Part shown: positions 50,350-59,858 of the stretch, in pieces
Numbering within the stretch: the stretch's first letter is position 1
How the letters are laid out: every line of letters begins with the position of its first letter
Source: Caecitellus pseudoparvulus
Taxonomy: Eukaryota; Bigyra: Bicosoecida
Direction: 5' to 3'
Length of the DNA: 64,000 nt
Assembly: GCA_965644315.1 (NCBI GenBank)
Contig: CBFFRQ010000018.1
Coordinates: 1,178,001-1,242,000, forward strand
Program-made: the position numbers and the translations under genes
The notes under the pieces: model-generated
Databases searched by the model: none
The model's input: the letters and a program-made list of their open reading frames with translations, nothing else
What the model was told of the DNA's origin: nothing

Positions 50350-52809
50350 TCAAGTCGCTACAGGCACCCGCATGGGCTCGTTCCAGGCTGGAGGGGGCCA
50401 CCAGCTGGGGGGCTCCAGGTCCACTCTGTTCTCCATGTCGAAGCGAATGGCGCTGTTGGCGGAGCCGTGCTTGATGATGTAGGTGGGCACGCCCTCCCGT
50501 GGCTCCAGCCAGAACCAGGACCTGCCCTCCGTGTCCTGCGTCAGGGTTGGGTGGAAGGCGGCAAAGTACGCGAAGGCGCTGCCGTTGACCGCCCGAGCTG
50601 GGGCGCCGGCCGCCGCCCGGTCCTGCTCCCACCGCTCCAGGGCGGGGCCGTGCTGGTTCACCAGGCCCTCCTCCCAGATGTCCTCGCGGAAGTAGCGCTC
50701 AGGCACCCACCTGCCCTGCCACCGCCCGTGCGCCAACGCCCAGTGCACGATGAGCTTGTTGTACATGTCGAATGACGCGTGGCTGTGCAGGGCATCCAGG
50801 ACGTCCACTGGGAAACTCGTCAACCGCTCAGGCGTCACATGCACGTTGGCAGAGCTGGCCAGGGCGCCGGGGGGGGCCTCCTGCATGGCGCTCCACATGT
50901 CCTCCAGCAGGTGTGAGGGGTTGGCTTCCCGAGGCAGGGCGGGCAGGTCCAGGGCGGACGCCGGCGCGGGGGGCAGGTCCACGCCCAGCGCCACCCAGCC
51001 CGGGCCACGCTTGACCCGGCCGCCGTCGTCACGCACGGACACCATGAGGGCCGTCCCCGGCTCCACGTAGCTGGCTGTGAGGCATGCTCCATGGCACTGG
51101 CCCTGCACCTCCTCCAGGGGTGTGTCGTCGACGTCCCCCCGAGCGCCAGCGCGCGTCATGCGGCGGGGGCGCCAGTTGCGCCGTTGGCGTGTGGTTTGCT
51201 GGCGCAGGAAGGCCTCCCCCACCGTGGGACAGCGCCCCGTGGAGGCCTGCAGGACATCTGGAATGACGTACCGAGGCACGCCCACCCGTGACAGCCACGT
51301 GCCAAACCAGACGTCATCTGCCAGGTACACCAGGCGGCGTGTGGCGGGGGTCAGGCCAGGCAGGGGCGGGGGACGGGCGCCTTCCGGCAGCAAGCTTGCG
51401 TACCACTCCGGCAGGATGTCCATGGCGGAGGCGTTCCAAGCCCACCGCCGGAACAGCACCCCCGACACGCCCATGAGCACGTCGGCCGGCTCCGGCGCAC
51501 ACAGCACGGCGGCGCCACAGTGCCACTCCCCGAACTCTGCCTGCCACTTGTCCGTGCAGACGTCGTCCATGCCGTTGCGCACGAAGTCGTAGTTCCACCC
51601 ACCGTGCTGCCAGCAGTCCAGGCCCGCTGCACAGGTGATGTTCCAGCCGCTGAACCCCACCGCGGCGCCACCGGGCAAGGCCGCCGCGCCGTCCACTAGC
51701 TTCAGCACCAAGTGCCGGTCCGGCACGGCGTCGTCGTCCACCGTCACGATGCAGGTGTGCGGGTCCTCCTCCTGGAACAGCGCCCCGAACAGCTTGGAGG
51801 CGGGCCCGAAGTCAGCGGGCAGGGGCACGATGTGCAGGAGGGGGTGCCGCAGGAGCCACGCTGGCAGGGCATAGGGCTGCCCTGTGCGCAGGGAGAAGGG
51901 CGGCACGGCGATGTAGATGGCGTCTGGCAGGCGGCTTTGGGACACGAGCGCCTGCACCACATGCACCAGGTGCCCAGCGCGGGAGGGCAGGGTGGTCAGG
52001 CCCACCACCACACGGGTGCATGGCTGTTGGCGAGGAGGGGGGGACACGGGTGTAAGGAGGTGGGCGGGGATGGCGTGCAGGGCGGGTGGAACGGGCTGGG
52101 CATCCTGGTACAGCGGCAGGAGGCGTGTGGACAGGCCTGCCACCACCCCCGCCAGTGCGTGTGTGATGGCGTCGTCACCAGGTGACTCGGGCAGGCTGGC
52201 CTCTGCCGCCGCCAGCACCCTGTCCACGTATGCAGGGGCGAGGGGCTTCACCTTGGCCCAGGTCTTGCCCGGGGGCAGCGTGTCCAGCGCTTGGAGCAGG
52301 GTCATGTTGCCGGCGTGGTGTGCCGGGCTGGGCGGTGGCTGGTGCGGCGGGGGCTTGGCGGGGCCAGCATGCTCCAGCGCCGCAGTGGGGGCGTCCAGAC
52401 GAGTCTGCGCTGCACTGGCGTGCTCCACCACTTCGCTGGGTGGGACTCCCGACTGTGTGCCGGAGGAGGCTGCGCCGGGGGCGGGGCTGACGGAGGCGAA
52501 GGCGTGGGGGCGCTTGGTGGGGCTGGGGAGGGCGACAGCAGCCGCATGGGAGGAGCGAGGGGGCAACTTCAGCGCGTGGCCGGAGAGGGCCGGGCGCTCC
52601 ACGTGGCGCCCGGCAGGGGAGGGGTGCGAGACAAGTCGGTACGAGTTGGGGATGGGTGCTTGGGGAGGGGCGCCACTGCGCAGGGCCAGGCGGCCGGGGT
52701 CGGACAGCAGGGTAAGATTGAGCAGGAGGGAGAGGGTCAAGATCACCACCAAGATCGTCTTCCAGTTGAGGCCTGTCGGGCGCTGCCCTGCCCGGCAGGG
52801 CAGTTGCAT
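50350..52809 (-). CDS. Type II membrane glycosyltransferase-like protein
   Basis: Single exon, 819 residues from MQLPCRAGQRP; an in-frame Met at 52947 would add 46. A signal anchor (ILVVILTLSLLLNLTLL) lies at residues ~18-34, followed by a ~190-residue disordered stem. The catalytic part begins VVVGLTTLPSRAGHLVHVVQ, then ADFGPASKLFGALF and TVDDDAVPD, a DxD-type metal site. Later blocks include SGWNITCAAG, MGVSGVLFRRWAW, YLADDVWFGTWLSRVGVPRYV, all typical of a GT-A fold. Donor and acceptor are unknown; localisation is probably Golgi. GCGGTAATTG ends 22 bases upstream of the chosen ATG, supporting this start. Confidence 0.78.
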   Translation of the reverse strand: MQLPCRAGQRPTGLNWKTILVVILTLSLLLNLTLLSDPGRLALRSGAPPQAPIPNSYRLVSHPSPAGRHVERPALSGHALKLPPRSSHAAAVALPSPTKRPHAFASVSPAPGAASSGTQSGVPPSEVVEHASAAQTRLDAPTAALEHAGPAKPPPHQPPPSPAHHAGNMTLLQALDTLPPGKTWAKVKPLAPAYVDRVLAAAEASLPESPGDDAITHALAGVVAGLSTRLLPLYQDAQPVPPALHAIPAHLLTPVSPPPRQQPCTRVVVGLTTLPSRAGHLVHVVQALVSQSRLPDAIYIAVPPFSLRTGQPYALPAWLLRHPLLHIVPLPADFGPASKLFGALFQEEDPHTCIVTVDDDAVPDRHLVLKLVDGAAALPGGAAVGFSGWNITCAAGLDCWQHGGWNYDFVRNGMDDVCTDKWQAEFGEWHCGAAVLCAPEPADVLMGVSGVLFRRWAWNASAMDILPEWYASLLPEGARPPPLPGLTPATRRLVYLADDVWFGTWLSRVGVPRYVIPDVLQASTGRCPTVGEAFLRQQTTRQRRNWRPRRMTRAGARGDVDDTPLEEVQGQCHGACLTASYVEPGTALMVSVRDDGGRVKRGPGWVALGVDLPPAPASALDLPALPREANPSHLLEDMWSAMQEAPPGALASSANVHVTPERLTSFPVDVLDALHSHASFDMYNKLIVHWALAHGRWQGRWVPERYFREDIWEEGLVNQHGPALERWEQDRAAAGAPARAVNGSAFAYFAAFHPTLTQDTEGRSWFWLEPREGVPTYIIKHGSANSAIRFDMENRVDLEPPSWWPPPAWNEPMRVPVAT

Positions 52810-53206
52810 GCTGCGCCGGGAGGTCTGCCTGCGGTAATTGTCCGAGAGCCAGGCTAGCTCACGGGCCGAAGTGACAACCTTGCGCTGCAGAGCGGACAAT
52901 GTGCACATGTGCATCAAACTTTTTGGAATGTTTTCCAACTGCCCCAAGGCGGTTGAAGTTTGTGTGTGGACGAGGGGTGAGTGGACGGGCGCTGAAGGCG
53001 GTGGTTTGGCAGCTCGTCTCTGGCTTTCGGCAGTTGTGCCCGCTGGTCACATTGCACAACAAGCCAACCCCACCGCCAGCCGACTTGCTCGGTCTGTCAT
53101 GCGTCACACGCTACGCTTGCCCCATCATTTACCGTTTGCTGAGCCACAAACGGCGTGAGGCCCACGGCTGCGCCGTCACAGCTACACCTGCGCGTGCCTC
53201 AGCAAC
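52810..53206. other. Divergent intergenic region
   Basis: About 400 bases hold the promoters of the glycosyltransferase (minus; element at 52831-52840) and SIL1 (plus). A looser ATTTACCG string lies at 53127-53134, about 75 bases upstream of SIL1. No other feature seen. Confidence 0.5.
52831..52840 (+). promoter_or_regulatory. GCGGTAATTG element
   Basis: 22 bases upstream of the glycosyltransferase ATG at 52809. Confidence 0.5.
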
Positions 53207-55033
53207 ATGCGGCTGGGAAGTCTGTGGCTGGTGCTGGGCATCGTCGCGGTGGCAGGCTGCCTCGCAGCAGGGGTGGAAGAGAAGGACCCAGAGATCTTCG
53301 AGCCCACTCATGAGTGGAAGGAAGTGCTGGACCACCAGCAGGTGCCCGGTGTACGTGGGAGGACCGTGAAACGTGGCCAAAACGCTGCCACGTGGAATAC
53401 CCCCACCCCACCCCACTCACAGGGCCTCGCCATCCGGATGGACCTGGCAGAGGGCAAGAAGTACGCAAAGTTGATGGATTCTGCCGATGACAAGGGGTCG
53501 AGCGTTGCGCTGGCAGTGGATGGGACGGGTGGCGTGGTGGAGGCAGTGGTGCCGGACACGGCAGAGGTTGCGCCGGCTGAGCCAGACGCCGTGGACGACA
53601 TGATGCGCGTGATGGGGTCCCTCCCCGAACCCGACGAGTCCTTCCGCACGCTGCTGGCGCAGAAGGACTCCCTCAGCCGCGGCGAGCTGGGCAAGCGCAT
53701 GCGAGAGCTGTGGGCACGCCGCCAGGAGGAGCTGCGCGAGGCCATGGCCAGCATGAAGAGCGAGGCGCAGCAGATGGCAGACCTACTCACCAGCCTGCTG
53801 GCAGAGGACACGACGCTGGACGCGCGTCTGGAGCTGCTGGAGGACCTCACCTTCCACGTGGGCAAGGCTGACAACGCCCGTGACTTCGCCGGCATGGGCG
53901 GCTTGCAGGCGGTCGCCTTCCTGCTCAACGACACCATGCCCCAGGTGCAGGCCGCTGCGGCCGTGACGCTGGGCACGACGGTGCGGTACGAGGCTGCCCT
54001 GCAGGCCGCCGCGCTGGAGCTGGGCGTCATGCCCGTGCTGACGGCCAACATGCAGGCGGCGGCGGAGCGCGCCACACTGGCCGCCAACACCATGCGTGTG
54101 GCGCCCTCCATGGAGTCTGTGGAGGCCCGTGCCTTCAAGCAGCAGGTGGAGGTGGCCAAGCGCTCCATCTTCGCAGCCGGCGCGCTGATGCGGGGGAACC
54201 CTGACGCCTGCCGGGCCTTCACGGCAGGGGGGGGCCGTGCCGCCCTCACGGCTGTGTTGGGCGTCATGGCGCCGCCCCACGGCCACAACAAGTGGGTGCC
54301 CAGGGCGTGGCACTCGGCGCCCGACTTCGTGGGGACGCGCCTCATGCAGCTCATGGCCAAGGGCGCCATCCTGCTGGGGGACATCACGGCGGAGGCGCAG
54401 GGGGCGCCGAAGGGGGGAGAGGGGGACACGCCCCTCCCCTCCCACATGACCCTGCTCCCGGACACGCCCGAGGTGGACCCGGAGCAGCTGGACACGCCCC
54501 TGGGCACCCAGCGGGAGGTGCAGCGCACGGAGCGCGACGCGCTGCTGCTGGAGCAGGCTGCGCGGCAGGAAGAGAACCCGCCCCCGCCGCCCGACCACCC
54601 CCTCGCCGGCATGTACGACGACGCCATGTGTGGGCAGCTGGGCCAGGCCCTGGCCATGTGCCTGTGGGCGGGGCAGGGGCCCTCCGTGCCCTGTCCGCCC
54701 AGCACACAGGAGGCGCTCTTCGCAGCCCTGGCGCACGCCCTGGGCGGCTCCGCCCGCGCTCTGCACCGTCAGGGCGGCGACATCTCCGTGGATGGCACGA
54801 TGGAGCTGTCGGGCGGCCTGTTCGAGGCGCCCCAGTGCGGCGTGCCGGTGCAGGGGCCGGAGGCAGCGCCGTGGGTGGGGCCCCTGTACGCGGCAGTGAG
54901 CCGGGCAGCGGAGGATGTCCGTGAGGGCACCAGTGCCTTCCTGGCGTCCCGGGAGGCGTTCGAGGACCCGCTGCCCTTGCACCGCGCGGTGCTCTTCGTC
55001 GCCTCGACCATGGGCCTTGACGGCTCGGCGTGA
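53207..55033 (+). CDS. SIL1: SIL1-like ER nucleotide-exchange factor for BiP
   Basis: Exons 53207-53350 and 53423-55033 encode 584 residues. A signal peptide (MRLGSLWLVLGIVAVAGCLAA) leads into FEPTHEWKEVLDHQQVPG|GLAIRMDLAEGKKYAKL, which matches the SIL1 N-terminal block closely. The rest is ARM-like: LELLEDLTFHVGKADNARDFAGMGGLQAVAFLL, VQAAAAVTLGTTV, RSIFAAGALMRGNPDACRAF. SIL1 releases ADP from BiP in the ER lumen. Compared with animal SIL1 the C-terminal half is enlarged by Pro/Gly-rich inserts and no KDEL-like end is visible (ends GLDGSA). The 72-nt intron has no stop and is a multiple of three, so the unspliced frame is also open. A TGTAA string lies 24 bases after the stop. Confidence 0.9.
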   Translation: MRLGSLWLVLGIVAVAGCLAAGVEEKDPEIFEPTHEWKEVLDHQQVPGVRGRTVKRGQNAATWNTPTPPHSQGLAIRMDLAEGKKYAKLMDSADDKGSSVALAVDGTGGVVEAVVPDTAEVAPAEPDAVDDMMRVMGSLPEPDESFRTLLAQKDSLSRGELGKRMRELWARRQEELREAMASMKSEAQQMADLLTSLLAEDTTLDARLELLEDLTFHVGKADNARDFAGMGGLQAVAFLLNDTMPQVQAAAAVTLGTTVRYEAALQAAALELGVMPVLTANMQAAAERATLAANTMRVAPSMESVEARAFKQQVEVAKRSIFAAGALMRGNPDACRAFTAGGGRAALTAVLGVMAPPHGHNKWVPRAWHSAPDFVGTRLMQLMAKGAILLGDITAEAQGAPKGGEGDTPLPSHMTLLPDTPEVDPEQLDTPLGTQREVQRTERDALLLEQAARQEENPPPPPDHPLAGMYDDAMCGQLGQALAMCLWAGQGPSVPCPPSTQEALFAALAHALGGSARALHRQGGDISVDGTMELSGGLFEAPQCGVPVQGPEAAPWVGPLYAAVSRAAEDVREGTSAFLASREAFEDPLPLHRAVLFVASTMGLDGSA

Positions 55034-55411
55034 GCGGGCGCCAGTGACGTGTGTGTAAGGGCAGCGGGGACTTCAACCCAGTGCTTGGTGTGAATGCATG
55101 TGGGGTGCCAGGTGCGGGGACAAAGCAGGGCCACCGTGCGTGCTGGGACGGTCACCTCGGCAAGGACGCCGCCGTCGAACGACGCCGGACGGCAACAGCC
55201 TCGCGGCAGGCACTGCGAGGCTGGCCAAATCACTCGCTCCAAGATACGACCTGCACCCCCATGTGATACCCTGCACGGTCCCCGGTGGCGCCTCCGTCCT
55301 GTTGCTTGGCCTGCCCCTCCCTGCTGCAGCTGCAAGCAGTGTCGCGCGTCAACTTCCGCACTCGGGCCCAGTCTTTGCCCGACCCAGGCCCTGCTCCGCC
55401 CAGCGCCCAGC
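55034..55411. other. Intergenic region between SIL1 and the BTB gene
   Basis: Contains TGTAA at 55057 (a possible algal polyadenylation signal for SIL1) and CAACTTCCGC at 55350, 52 bases upstream of the BTB start. No other feature seen. Confidence 0.45.
55350..55359 (-). promoter_or_regulatory. GCGGAAGTTG element
   Basis: 52 bases upstream of the BTB-NPH3 ATG; antisense orientation. Confidence 0.45.
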
Positions 55412-56829
55412 ATGGACTACTTCAACAACTCCAAGCACTGTGACCTGGTGGTCACCGTGTCGTCGGTGCGTGCTGTGCGCAGCGGGGCGGCGCGAAGCAG
55501 GCACCCTGTCGCCCGTGGCGCGGTGCTGCAACTGCATCCACGCTCGCGCCCGCTCACAGGACTCCGAGGCGGACCAGCAGACCTTCAACCTGCACAAGTT
55601 CCCCATGATTTCCAAGTCCCGCTTCATGGACGGTGCGTGCACGTGCACGTTCGCACGGCAGGCGGCGCCCGCAGCTCGCGGCCACTGGGCTGCCTGGCTT
55701 GGCACCGGCAAAATCCGCACCTTCACTGGTACACCTGCGTACGCTCTGCCCTCCCCGCCCCACAGAGCTCGTGCCGCATGAGGCGCGCCCCAATGGGGAG
55801 CCAGCACGCATCAAGATCGACGGCTTCCCCGGCGGCCCTGCCGCCTTCGAGCAGATCGCCAAGTGGTGCTACGGCATCGACATCGACTTGACGGTGGACA
55901 ACATCGCCTTCGCGTACTGCGCCGCGCGCACCCTGCGCGTGCCGGAGCTGGAGAAGAGCACGGAGGTGTTCATGACGCAGGTGGTGCTGAAGGACATCGT
56001 GCGCTCCACGGCCGTGCTGCGCGCCGCCACCAGCATCCAGCACATGAGTGACGAGATGCTAGAGGGCCTCATCGGGCACTCCATCAACGCCATCGCCTCC
56101 ATGTTCGAGCACATCCCAGAGCTGAACACGCTGCCCACGGACGCCTTCAGCTGCATCGTGCGCACGGCGCGGGACCTGGGCACGGACAAGAAGGCGCTGG
56201 AGGCGTCCGTGGTGGCGTTTTGCGAGGCCAAGATCAGTGAGGGGCCGGGGAAGCTGGCGGTGGATGAATTCGTGGAGGTGGTGGCGGCGGCGGGGCGCAT
56301 CGACGACATGGGGCACTGCGAGGCGGTGTACCGCCTGCTGGAGGTCATGATGCAGCACCACACGTCTGACGCGGAGGCGGAGGTGATGTGCAAGGCCCTG
56401 CACGAGCTGGGCTTCTGGGTGTGCCTGCCGCACTCCGTCATTGAGCGCGCCTACTCAGACCGCAACGTGCCCGACCGGTACATCACCGTTGCCCTCATGG
56501 CGGAGAACCGGCACCTGCTGCAGGTGAACGAGCAGCTGTACGAGAAGGTGGAGCAGCTGACAGACCTGCTGCATGCCGAAGGCGGCGGCGGCGCCATGGT
56601 GCCTGCGGGTGGCAGCGGCGGTGGGCGAGGACGCCCCGCCCTCACGGCAGGTGCGCCCACGCCCGCCTCCACGGCGCCTTCCCAGTACTACGCACCCCCT
56701 ACCTCCACTGCTGGCGCTGCCGCGTACACCCCGGGTCCCTCCACTGCCGGGGCTGGGGCAGGGGGGGCAGCCACCACCCCCTACCGAGCTGCTTCAGGGG
56801 GGTATGGGGGTCCCGGGCGCGCCCAGTGA
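55412..56829 (+). CDS. BTB/POZ-NPH3-like protein
   Basis: Exons 55412-55465, 55560-55632 and 55766-56829 encode 396 residues. The BTB domain reads CDLVVTVSS, FNLHKFPMISKSRFM, then GGPAAFEQIAKWCYGIDIDLTVDNIAFAYCAARTLRV, the arrangement typical of plant NPH3/RPT2-like proteins. In plants these act as adaptors, often in CUL3 ubiquitin ligases or phototropin signalling. The NPH3 part (LHELGFWVCLPHSVIERAYSDRNVPDRYITVALMAEN-type segment near residues 270-300) is followed by a short coiled coil (VNEQLYEKVEQLTDLL) and a Gly/Ala/Ser/Thr-rich tail. It is shorter than land-plant NPH3 (~600-750). Partner and role in an alga are unknown. Confidence 0.87.
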
Positions 56830-56925
56830 GGCGTGTGTGCCGCGCACCTGGGTCGACGCCCCTTGTCAATGCAACTAGCCGCGTGAAGGGCAGTGGACTG
56901 CCTACCTCTCTCAAGCCTGGCCGCG

Positions 56926-59098
56926 TCACGGCGCCGCCCCGCCCCCATCCAACAGCTGCCCCCCGCCGCTGGCACGGTGCTCCAGGCTGGCCAAGAAGCC
57001 TGTCCGGCGCACCAGCGGCATGCTGACACTGTCCACGAGGGCGGAGCCTGACGTGATGTGGTCTGCCACCACCACGAAGTCGATGGGGTGCTGCTCTGCC
57101 AGGAAGCGCAGGGCAGCCACCTCCAGGTACGAGACGCCGCCCAGGAAGCACACGACGACGGTGCGGCGGCGCGTGGAGCCGCCCTCGAAGCGGGACACGC
57201 CACCCCCCTCGCCGCCAAGCGCAGCGGCAGTGGCAGCGGCAGGGGTCGAGCCGGCGCCAGCCCCCCCTCCAGGCTGCACCTGCGCGTCGCCCAGACTCTG
57301 CTCCTTGGCGGCCTGACGCAGGGCGAGGGTGGGCGCCTTGACGTGCTTCACGGCGGCAAAGCCCCGTGTCAGGGCGACGTTGATCATCTGCACGCTGAGG
57401 GGGGCGTACCCCGACGTGAGGTAGTGCGGCGTGGTGGGGCGGTGCACGTCCACCTCCGCCGCCACCAGCCCCAAGTCGTCCCTGATGGCGGGCCACGGCC
57501 ACACGACGCCGCCAGAGCCAAAGGCGGCAAAGGCGCCCGAGTCATGGCCTCGGGCGCGCAGGAGACCACACGCCTCCAGCTGGCTCAAGGTCAGCACGTG
57601 CTCGAAGCCGAACGCGTCCAGGAACTCCTTGCGGAGGGCGTCCAGGGCGGCCTTCTTGAGTCCACCGCAGCACTGCGAGTGCAGGCACAGCAGGCGCAGG
57701 GTGGAGGTGGCGTCGCGCTGGCGTGCCATGGCGTCGGCCAGGAACTCCGCCACGCCCCGCTCGTTGTCTTGGTCTAGCATGGCGCGCTCCATCTGCCACT
57801 GCTCGGAGAAGGCGGGGGAGGTGGACACGTCCTGCACGAGGCCCGCCAGGTTGATCATCTGCGCGATGCCGCGCACGTGCTGCTGCTTGCCTGGGATGTT
57901 CTTCACAAAGGCGCTGATGTCGTCCGTCGCGTCCAGCGTGTGCCGCGCCTCGTACCACTCATTCAGCTCCTTGGCCTGGGCCTTGAGGAACTCAGGCACC
58001 ACCGCCACGTGCATGCTGCGCACAGTGGCGTACATTTGGTCGCTGGCGTTCAGCGCGATGCGCACGGGCGGCGCGTCGGGCGGCGGCTCCACCTCTGCGT
58101 CTGCCGCACGGCGCTTGTCTGGATCGGCGGCCAGGTGCTTGGGGTGCAGCATGAGCGTGCCCGATGCCAGCGTCAGCGTGTCGTGCACCAGCGCCTCGAA
58201 GGAGAGCGGGGACAGCAGGGGCGTCACCAAGTCGGCCGTGCGGTCCAGGATGACGATGTCGCTGAGCGTGCCGGATGCGGGGTACGCCACGCCGTCGGCA
58301 CCCCCCGCATCCACCACGCTGTTCTTGGCCTCCAGCAGGGACTGCGCCACGGCGCAAGACAGGTCCCCGCATGCGTGCACGTGCTGCGCCATGCCGTACA
58401 GCAGCTGCATGCGGTGCAGGGCCCGGCTGACGCGGCTGACCAGGGTGTGGTCTTGGTGCAGGAAGCAGTCGGCGAACCCCGTGGGGCAGTGCATGCTGAG
58501 CAGGTCGTCGTCCAGGGGGATGAGGTCCACCTCGCAGCTGTCCAGGGAGTCCAGGTCCTCCCGCACACCCTCCTCCTCCAGCACCCGGTCCGCGATGAAG
58601 CTTCGCTGAGGGGTGAACAGCACGTGGTACGACGGCTCCGGGTCGCACTCCAGCTGGTGTGCCTTGATGCTGCGAGCCACCAGGCGCGCAGCCGCCAGCG
58701 TCGGCTGCACCATGAACACCGCGTTCATCGTGCTCGCGAATGGCACGTCCAGAGCCATGGGCACGACAGTCGTGTCCTGCGCAGGCAACAGGCGAGGTGC
58801 GTGCCGGCGCTCACAGCTTGAAAGCGAGTGCCACGCACTGGGAGGCTCTTGAAACCGTCTGCAAACAGCATCCGGACGCCAGTCATCAATGCTGCGTCCA
58901 GGTACAGCGTCTTCGGGCCAGGGATCTGCGGCGCAGCGTGAGTTAGGTTTGCCCCTGGTGCAGTGCAGCAGCTCTCTTGACGCCGGCGCACACCATTTCA
59001 AGGGACTCCACCAGCTGCTGCCCAGCATCTTGCTGCAGTGCTGTGAGGTCCAGTGCCCCTGCATTCAACGAAGGAATGCTGCCGTATGCGAGAGACAT
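56926..59098 (-). CDS. VPS33: VPS33, Sec1/Munc18-family vacuolar sorting protein
   Basis: Exons 59098-58994, 58925-58839 and 58776-56926 encode 680 residues, near the family size (~600-690). Family blocks: PGPKTLYLDAALM, MVQPTLAAARLVARSIKAH, FTPQRSFIADRVLEEEGV, VDLIPLDDDLLSM, DHTLVSRVSRALHRMQLLYG, IVILDRTADLVTPLL, LRLLCLHSQCCGGLKK, GFEHVLTLSQLEACGLL, YLTSGYAPLSVQMI, and VVCFLGGVSYLEVAALRFL. VPS33 is the SM subunit of the HOPS/CORVET tethers that guide SNARE assembly at endosome and vacuole. A Gly/Ala-rich insert precedes the last strand. CAAGTTCCGC lies 46 bases upstream of the ATG. Confidence 0.94.
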
Positions 59099-59143
59099 GG
59101 CGGGCTTGCTGCTGAAGGAGGCACGCTTGCCCAACTCCTGGCC

Positions 59144-59153
59144 CAAGTTCCGC
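59144..59153 (-). promoter_or_regulatory. GCGGAACTTG element between VPS33 and TPR gene
   Basis: In the 163-bp divergent promoter, 46 bases from the VPS33 ATG and 108 from the TPR-gene ATG. Confidence 0.45.
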
Positions 59154-59261
59154 ACCACGGCGGCGCAATCCCCGCGCAGCGCCAAATCCAAGTGCCAACG
59201 CACATGACAACGAGCTTCTGTTAATTTAACGCAGCACGTACTTGTGCCTTGAACCAGTGGC

Positions 59262-59858
59262 ATGGCCTCTGAAGTCGGCACGGGGGCCTCCAGCGCCCCC
59301 ACTGACCTGGCGTCCAAGCTTGCCACCGTCACTGCCGTCAAGGCCGAGGGCAACGACGCCTTCAAGCAGGGCGAGGTCAGGGCCGCACTGAAGTCCTACA
59401 AGAAGGCCCTCCTGCACATGGCCTCCCTGCGCTCCGCATCCAACGGCGAGGCCGGCCTGGCCGATGCGCTGGGCAAGGGCCCGACCAAGCTGACCGACGC
59501 CGAGACGCAGCAAGTGCGCAGTCTGGCCAGCACTGTCCTCCTCAACATCGTCGCCTGCTACCTCAAGCTGCAAGACGGCGCCAAGGCCCTCAAGTACGCC
59601 CAGCAGGCGGCCGCTGAAGGTGCTGCGCCCCCCGACAAAACCGCCCTGCGCCTGGGCCAAGCGTACCTGCTCAAGGGTGACCTGTACAATGCCGAGGAGG
59701 TGCTGAAGAAGGCTGCAGAGGAGCACACTGCTGGGCCCGTGGCAGTGGCCATCCGCAAGGCCCTGGCCACGGCTCGCTCCCGCAGCAAGAACGCGCGCGC
59801 TGCCTTTGGAGCCAAGCTGTCAGCTGCATTCGCCAGTGCCGCCAGTGGCGGCACCTGA
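59262..59858 (+). CDS. Small TPR protein
   Basis: Single exon, 198 residues. Tetratricopeptide repeats run from ~25 to ~165: AEGNDAFKQGEVRAALKSYKKALLHM, VLLNIVACYLKLQDGAKALKYAQQAA and LRLGQAYLLKGDLYNAEEVLKKAAEE. The long loop between repeats 1 and 2 is like TTC9 and the TPR part of FKBP-type immunophilins, but there is no FKBP domain. Probably a cytosolic co-chaperone-like adaptor; partner unknown. Its last 39 bases overlap the 3' end of the methyltransferase on the other strand. Confidence 0.85.
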   Translation: MASEVGTGASSAPTDLASKLATVTAVKAEGNDAFKQGEVRAALKSYKKALLHMASLRSASNGEAGLADALGKGPTKLTDAETQQVRSLASTVLLNIVACYLKLQDGAKALKYAQQAAAEGAAPPDKTALRLGQAYLLKGDLYNAEEVLKKAAEEHTAGPVAVAIRKALATARSRSKNARAAFGAKLSAAFASAASGGT

